Positions 41,101 to 47,100 of a stretch of 63,841 nt of DNA are shown in pieces. The position numbers and the translations under genes were made by a program. The notes below the pieces were generated by a model. It saw only the letters and a program-made list of their open reading frames with translations, did no database searches and was not told the DNA's origin. Positions within the stretch are counted from its first letter, which is position 1; each line of letters begins with the position of its first letter. Source of the DNA: Nocardia vinacea NBRC 16497 (GTDB taxonomy: Bacteria; Actinomycetota; Actinomycetes; Mycobacteriales; Mycobacteriaceae). Where the stretch lies: the NCBI RefSeq assembly GCF_000308835.1, contig NZ_BAGN01000208.1:1-63841 (forward strand), written 5' to 3'.

Positions 41101-44100
41101 GGTGGCTCATCGCAACACCCTTGGGCCGACCTGTGGAGCCCGATGTGAAGATGACGTAGGCGGTATTGGCGGCCCGCAGCGGCGCGCGCCGATCCGCATC
41201 GGTAACCGGCGCGGCCGAATACCTGGAAAGGTCGAGTCGATCGATACGGACCTGCGCGGCAGCGACACCCAGACCCATGCCCGAGGTCAGCACGCAGACC
41301 GGAGCGGCGGTATCGAGGATGTAGCCGGTGCGTTCGGCCGGATGATCCGGATCCAGCGGTACATAGCCGCCGCCCGCCGCGGTGATGGCATACATGCCCA
41401 CCACGAGATCGATCGAGCGCCGCATACCCAGTGCGACAAGCGAATCCGGACCAACGCCCTGCTCTATGAGCCAGCGCGCCAGCCGGTTCACCTGTTCGGC
41501 GAATTCGGCATAGGACAGCGTTGTGCCTTCGAAGGTGAGCGCGGGCGCTCGCGGGGTCCGCGCCACTTGCGCGGCGAATAACGATGCGAGCGTCTCGGTT
41601 TCGTCGAGGGCGTGCGTGGTGTCATTGCAGCGGTCCAGCTGAGACCGCTCGTCGGCAGCCAACAGCTCGATCTCGCCGATCCGGGTGTTCGGCGCATCCG
41701 CCACAGTGGCGAGCACGCGCCGAAAGCGGGTGACGAGCGCGGCGATGGTCGCCGCATCGAACAGATCGGTGGCATAGCGCAGGCTGCCGGTGAGCCCGTG
41801 ATCACCGGCGCGTTCGTTCACCACCAGGTGCAGATCGAATTTCGCGGTGGGATCGGGCGATTCGAGCGGTTCCACAGTGAGCCACGGGACTGCCAGCGCC
41901 CGACTGCCCGCGACAATGCGCGGTGCCGCACCGAAGCTGAACAGCACCTGGAACAGCGGGTGCGCGCCGGTGCTCCGGTCCACGGCCATGGCATCGACCA
42001 GCCGCTCGAACGGCAGATCGGCATTCGCGAAGGCAGCAAGGTCGCAACCGCGCACGTCCGCGAGGAGTTCGGTGAAGGTAGCTGCCGCATCGACCGGAGT
42101 CCGCAGTACCACGGTATTCACGAACATGCCTATGAGCGCGTCGAGTTGACGCTCACCGCGACCGCCGACGGGCGAGCCGATCACCACGTCATCGGTGCCG
42201 CTCGATCTCGCGATCGTCGCCGCGAAGGCCGCGTGCACCACCATGAACAGCGTTGCGCCGCTGCGATGTGCGAGTACGCGCAGGGCGGCGGCCAACTCGG
42301 GATCTATCTCGAAATCTACTGCGGCACCACGATTCGATGGCAGCGCGGGGCGGGGCCGGTCGGTCGGCAGCGCGAGTTGGGACGGCATGCCATCGAGAAC
42401 GGCGCGCCAGAATCGCAACTGCTGGTATGCCAGATCACCCGGCCGGTCCTCGGCGCCCAGCAGTTCACGATGCCAGAGGCTGTAATCCGCGTACTGCACC
42501 GGCAGCTCACGCCAATCCAGCATCCGGCTGGGCCCGCCCATCGAATCGCCGCGCGATGCAGTACCTAACCTGGCCAGGTAGGCGTGCACCAGATCGGTGA
42601 TCAGCGGTGTCATCGAAAGTGCGTCGGCCGCGATGTGGTGAACGGCGAAGACCAGCACGTATTCGTCACCAGCAATGCCGCGCCGGTCGTCCACCCGATC
42701 GACGATCAATAGCGCGACGCGCGAGGGCAATTCGCTGGTCACATCGAATCCGGCGGTCGTGATCGCGGTAATGGCGGCGGTCAGATCGGCACGTTCGACA
42801 GGTACTGGATTGAGGGTCACGCCGATGTCGGCCGGTGTCAGAATCGACTGGTACGGGCCGGATTCGCTGTCCGGGTAGATGGTGCGCAGGGATTCGTGCC
42901 TGGACAGCACATCGAGCACCGCACGCTCCAGCGCGGTGACATCGAGCCTGCCGGTGAGCCGGAGCACGACCGGGAGGTTGTAAACGCTGGCGGCGCCGTC
43001 CTGGGTTTCGATCCGGTTGAGAAACCACAGCCGCTGCTGGGCGGGCGAAAGCGGAATGCGGGCCGGACGCTCGCGGCGTACCAGCGGACGCGCGGACGCA
43101 CCCGCTCTGCTGAGCTCGTCGACGGCGGCCGCGAATCCCTCGACCGTCGAGGCGTCGAAAAGGGCGCGCACCGGGATGCGCGTGCCGGTGGCCTCCCCCG
43201 CCCGTGCGGTGACCTGGGTGGCATCCAGCGAACTGCCGCCGAGCGCGAAGAAATCGTCATCGAGGCCGACTCGTTCCACCCGCAGTACCTCGGCGAATAC
43301 CGCGGCGACCAGCCGTTGTGCCGCATTGGTCGGCCCTCGGAAGTTCTGTTGCCGCAGCACCGGCACCGGCAGCGCATTGCGGTCCAGCTTGCCGCTGGTG
43401 TTGAGCGGGAATTCGGACAGCTCGACCAGCGCGGTCGGCACCATGTATCCAGGAAGACGACGGGCCAGCCCGGCCTTGACAGCATCAAGATCCAAAACGC
43501 TGCCCGGCGTGCGAATCACGTATCCCGCTAGATAGTCGCCATCGATCAGCCGTACCGCGGCCTGACTCACCTCCGGCACCGCGAGTAATGCCGTCTCGAT
43601 CTCGGCGAGCTCGATGCGCTGACCACGGAACTTCACCTGGAAGTCCATTCGGCCGAGGTAGCCGAGTTCCCCATCGGCGCTCCAGCGCACCAGATCCCCG
43701 GTGCGATACATTCGCGCACCCGCCCGGCCGAAAGGGTTGGCCACGAAGCGATCCGCGGTCAGATCGACCCGGCCGTGATAGCCGCGGGCCAGCTGGTCAC
43801 CGGCCAAATACAATTCGCCGGGTACCCCGATCGGTACCGGATGCAGTCGCGCATCCAGCACGTACACCTGGGAATTCCACTGCGGCTCGCCGATCGGCAC
43901 CTGCTCGTCGTCGACCGTGACCTCGCGATAGGTAATGGATACGGCCGCCTCGGTCGGGCCGTACAGGTTGTGCAGCGCGGCATCGCTCACCGCGTGGAAG
44001 GCCGCGACGGTCTCCGGCGGCAATGCCTCCCCGATGACGAAAACATCGCGCAGCGAATCGAGTTCGTTCGCCTCGGCATGGGCGATGAAAACCGCGAGCA

Positions 44101-47100
44101 TCGATGGCACGAAATCGGTCAGTGTGACGCCGTGGCGGGCAATGGTTTCCGCGAGGTAGCGCGGATCGCGGTGGCCGTCGGGCGAGGCGAGGAGCAGGGT
44201 CGCGCCCGCGCGCAGCGGCAGGAAGTATCCCCACAGCGAAACGTCGAAGGTGGTCGCGGTCTTCTGCAGATAGACATCGCCGGCGCGCGGCCGATATTCG
44301 GCGTGCATCCAGGCGAGTTGGTTGGCGATGGCGCGGTGCTCGACCGATACGCCCTTCGGTCGGCCCGTCGAGCCGGAGGTGAAGATCACGTAGGCGGGGT
44401 GCTCGGGCCGCAGCACCGCACGGCGCTCGCTATCGGCGATCCTCGCCGCGGAGTAATCCGACAGGTCCACTTCGTCGATATGGTGCAGGTGCACACTCGG
44501 CGGCACGGTCGCGGGGAGGGCGAAGCCGGTACCGCGCGTGGTGAGTACCGAATGCGGCCGGGCGGTATCGAGGATGTGCCAGATGCGTTCGGCCGGATGC
44601 CCTGGATCCACCGGCACATACGCGCCGCCGGCGCGCAGTACGGCGTACATCGCGACAACCAGCTCGATCGAGCGCGGCATTGCGAGCACGACCAGTGATT
44701 CCGGGCCGACGCCCGTGCTGATCAGCAGGCGCGCAAGGCGATTGGCCCGCTCGGACAGTTCGGTGTAGGTGAGTTCGGCGGTATCGGACACCAGGGCAAC
44801 GGCATTCGGTGTGCGACGAACCTGGCTGTCGAAACCTTCGTGCAGATAGCGATCGGCGACCTTGTGCCCGCTGGCATTCCAGCTGGCGGTGACGTAATCG
44901 AGTTCACCCGCATCCAGGAGTTCGATATCGCCGACCGCGATATCCGGATCGGCAACCGCCGCGCGCAGCAGCCGGAGAAATTTGATGCCGAACTCGCGCA
45001 CGGTCGCGGCATCGAACAGGTCGGTGGCATAGGTGAATTCGGCGCGGTAGCCCGCCTCGGTATCGGAAAGGGTCAGCTGCAGATCGAATTTCGCGAAGCC
45101 GGGATCGAAATCGACCAGCTCCGCGGCCAAGCCGGGCATCGTCAATGCGATCGGCCCGATGTTCTGCATGAACAGCGCGACCTGGAACAGCGGATGCCTG
45201 CCCTGCGACCGCGCTGGATTCACCACCTCGACCAGACGTTCGAAGGGTATATCGCTGTGCGCGAATGCATTCAGATCGCGCTCGCGCGCATGGGCGACGA
45301 GGTCGGCGAAGCTCAGCTCACCTCGGACCTCGGTACGCAGCACGAGGGTATTGACGAACATGCCGACGAGGTCGTCCAGGGCGCGTTCGCCGCGTCCCGC
45401 GACCGGTGTGCCGATGGCGATATCGGCGGTACCGGACAGGCGCGCGAGCAGGACGGCGAGCGCCGCATGGACCACCATGAAGGGCGTGGCCCGACTGCGG
45501 GCGGCAATCCGGTCGATCGCATGGCGTAGTTCCGCGTCGATGGCGAACTCATGGGTCGCCCCGCGGTAGGACGCGACCGCGGGGCGAGGCCGATCGGCTG
45601 GCAGATCCAGCTGTGCGGGCAGATCGGCCAATTCGGCTGCCCAGAACCCGAGCTGATGCGCGGCCACCGATTCCGGATCTTCCTCGCTCCCGAGCACCTG
45701 CTGCTGCCACAGCGCGTAGTCCGCGTACTGCACGGGCAACGGCACCCAGTCCGGTCGGCGTCCGGCGCGACGTGCCGCATAGGCGGTGACGAGATCGCGC
45801 ATCAGCGGTCCCATCGAGACACCGTCGACGGCAATGTGATGCACCACCAGGACCAATGTGTGGTCCTCGGGTCCGCTGCGCAGCAACCGCACCCGGACCG
45901 GGATCTCCTCGGTGACATCGAATCCCTGTACCGCACCGGCCAATACGGCGGCGGCGAGTTCGGCCTCGGGAATATCGCTCGGCGACAGGTCGAATACGGC
46001 GTGCACCGGCCGCACCACCTGGACCGGACCATCGGCCGTCTGCGGGTAGACGGTGCGCAGTATCTCGTGCCTGGCAACGAGATCGGTGATCGCCGCGGAC
46101 AGGGCGGTGACCTCGAGTGGACCGCGTAGCCGCAGTGCGACCGGAATATTGTCCACCGCTGCCGTATCGAAGACGTAGGCGGATTCGGTGTGCGTGCCGA
46201 ACCGGTTGAGAAACCACATGCGCCGCTGCGCCGGGGACAGTGGAATACGCTGCGGTCGTGCGGCTGCCGTGAGCGCAGGTCGCGCGGCTCCGGTCCGTGC
46301 CAGCCCGGCCAGCGCCGCTACCGTCGGGCGGTCGAAAAAATCGCGGACATCGACAGTAATGCCGAGCGCGGCCCCGATTCGGGCAATGGCGCGGGTGGCA
46401 ATGAGCGAGTTGCCGCCCAGCGCGAAGAAGTCGTCGTCCGCGCCGACCCGATCCGTCGCCAGCAGTTGGCCGAAGATCTCGGCGACGGCCACCTCTGCCT
46501 CGGTCGATGGTTCCCGGTATGCGGCCGATCCGAATACCGGTTCCGGCAGTGCTCGCCGATCGAGCTTGCCATTGGCATTGACCGGCATTTCGTCGAGAAC
46601 AACCACCAGCGACGGCACCATGTAATCCGGTAGGTCCCGATGTGTGGATTCCAGCACGGTGGCCGAATCAATGGTGGCGCCATGGTGGGCCACCACATAT
46701 GCGACCAGATGATCGCCGCCCGCATGCCGATGCAGCAGTACGGCGGCCTGCGCGACCTGCTCATTGCGCAGCAGCGCCGCCTCCACCTCGCCGAGTTCGA
46801 TGCGCAGCCCGCGCAGTTTGACCTGGAAGTCGATGCGGCCCAGATATTCCAGTTCGTCCGGGCCGCCGCCGCCATCGGTGCGCCAGCGGACCAGGTCGCC
46901 GGTGCGGTACATCCGGTCGCCCGGCGCGCCTTCCGGATTGGCCACGAAGCGGTCAGCCGTCAGTCCAGGACGGGCCACATAGCCGCGAGCCAGCTGCACG
47001 CCGGCGAGATAGAGCTCACCGATGATGCCACTGGCCACCGGCCGCAGATTGTCGTCCAGCACCAGCAATTCGGTGTCATCGGCGGGCGCGCCGATGGGAA

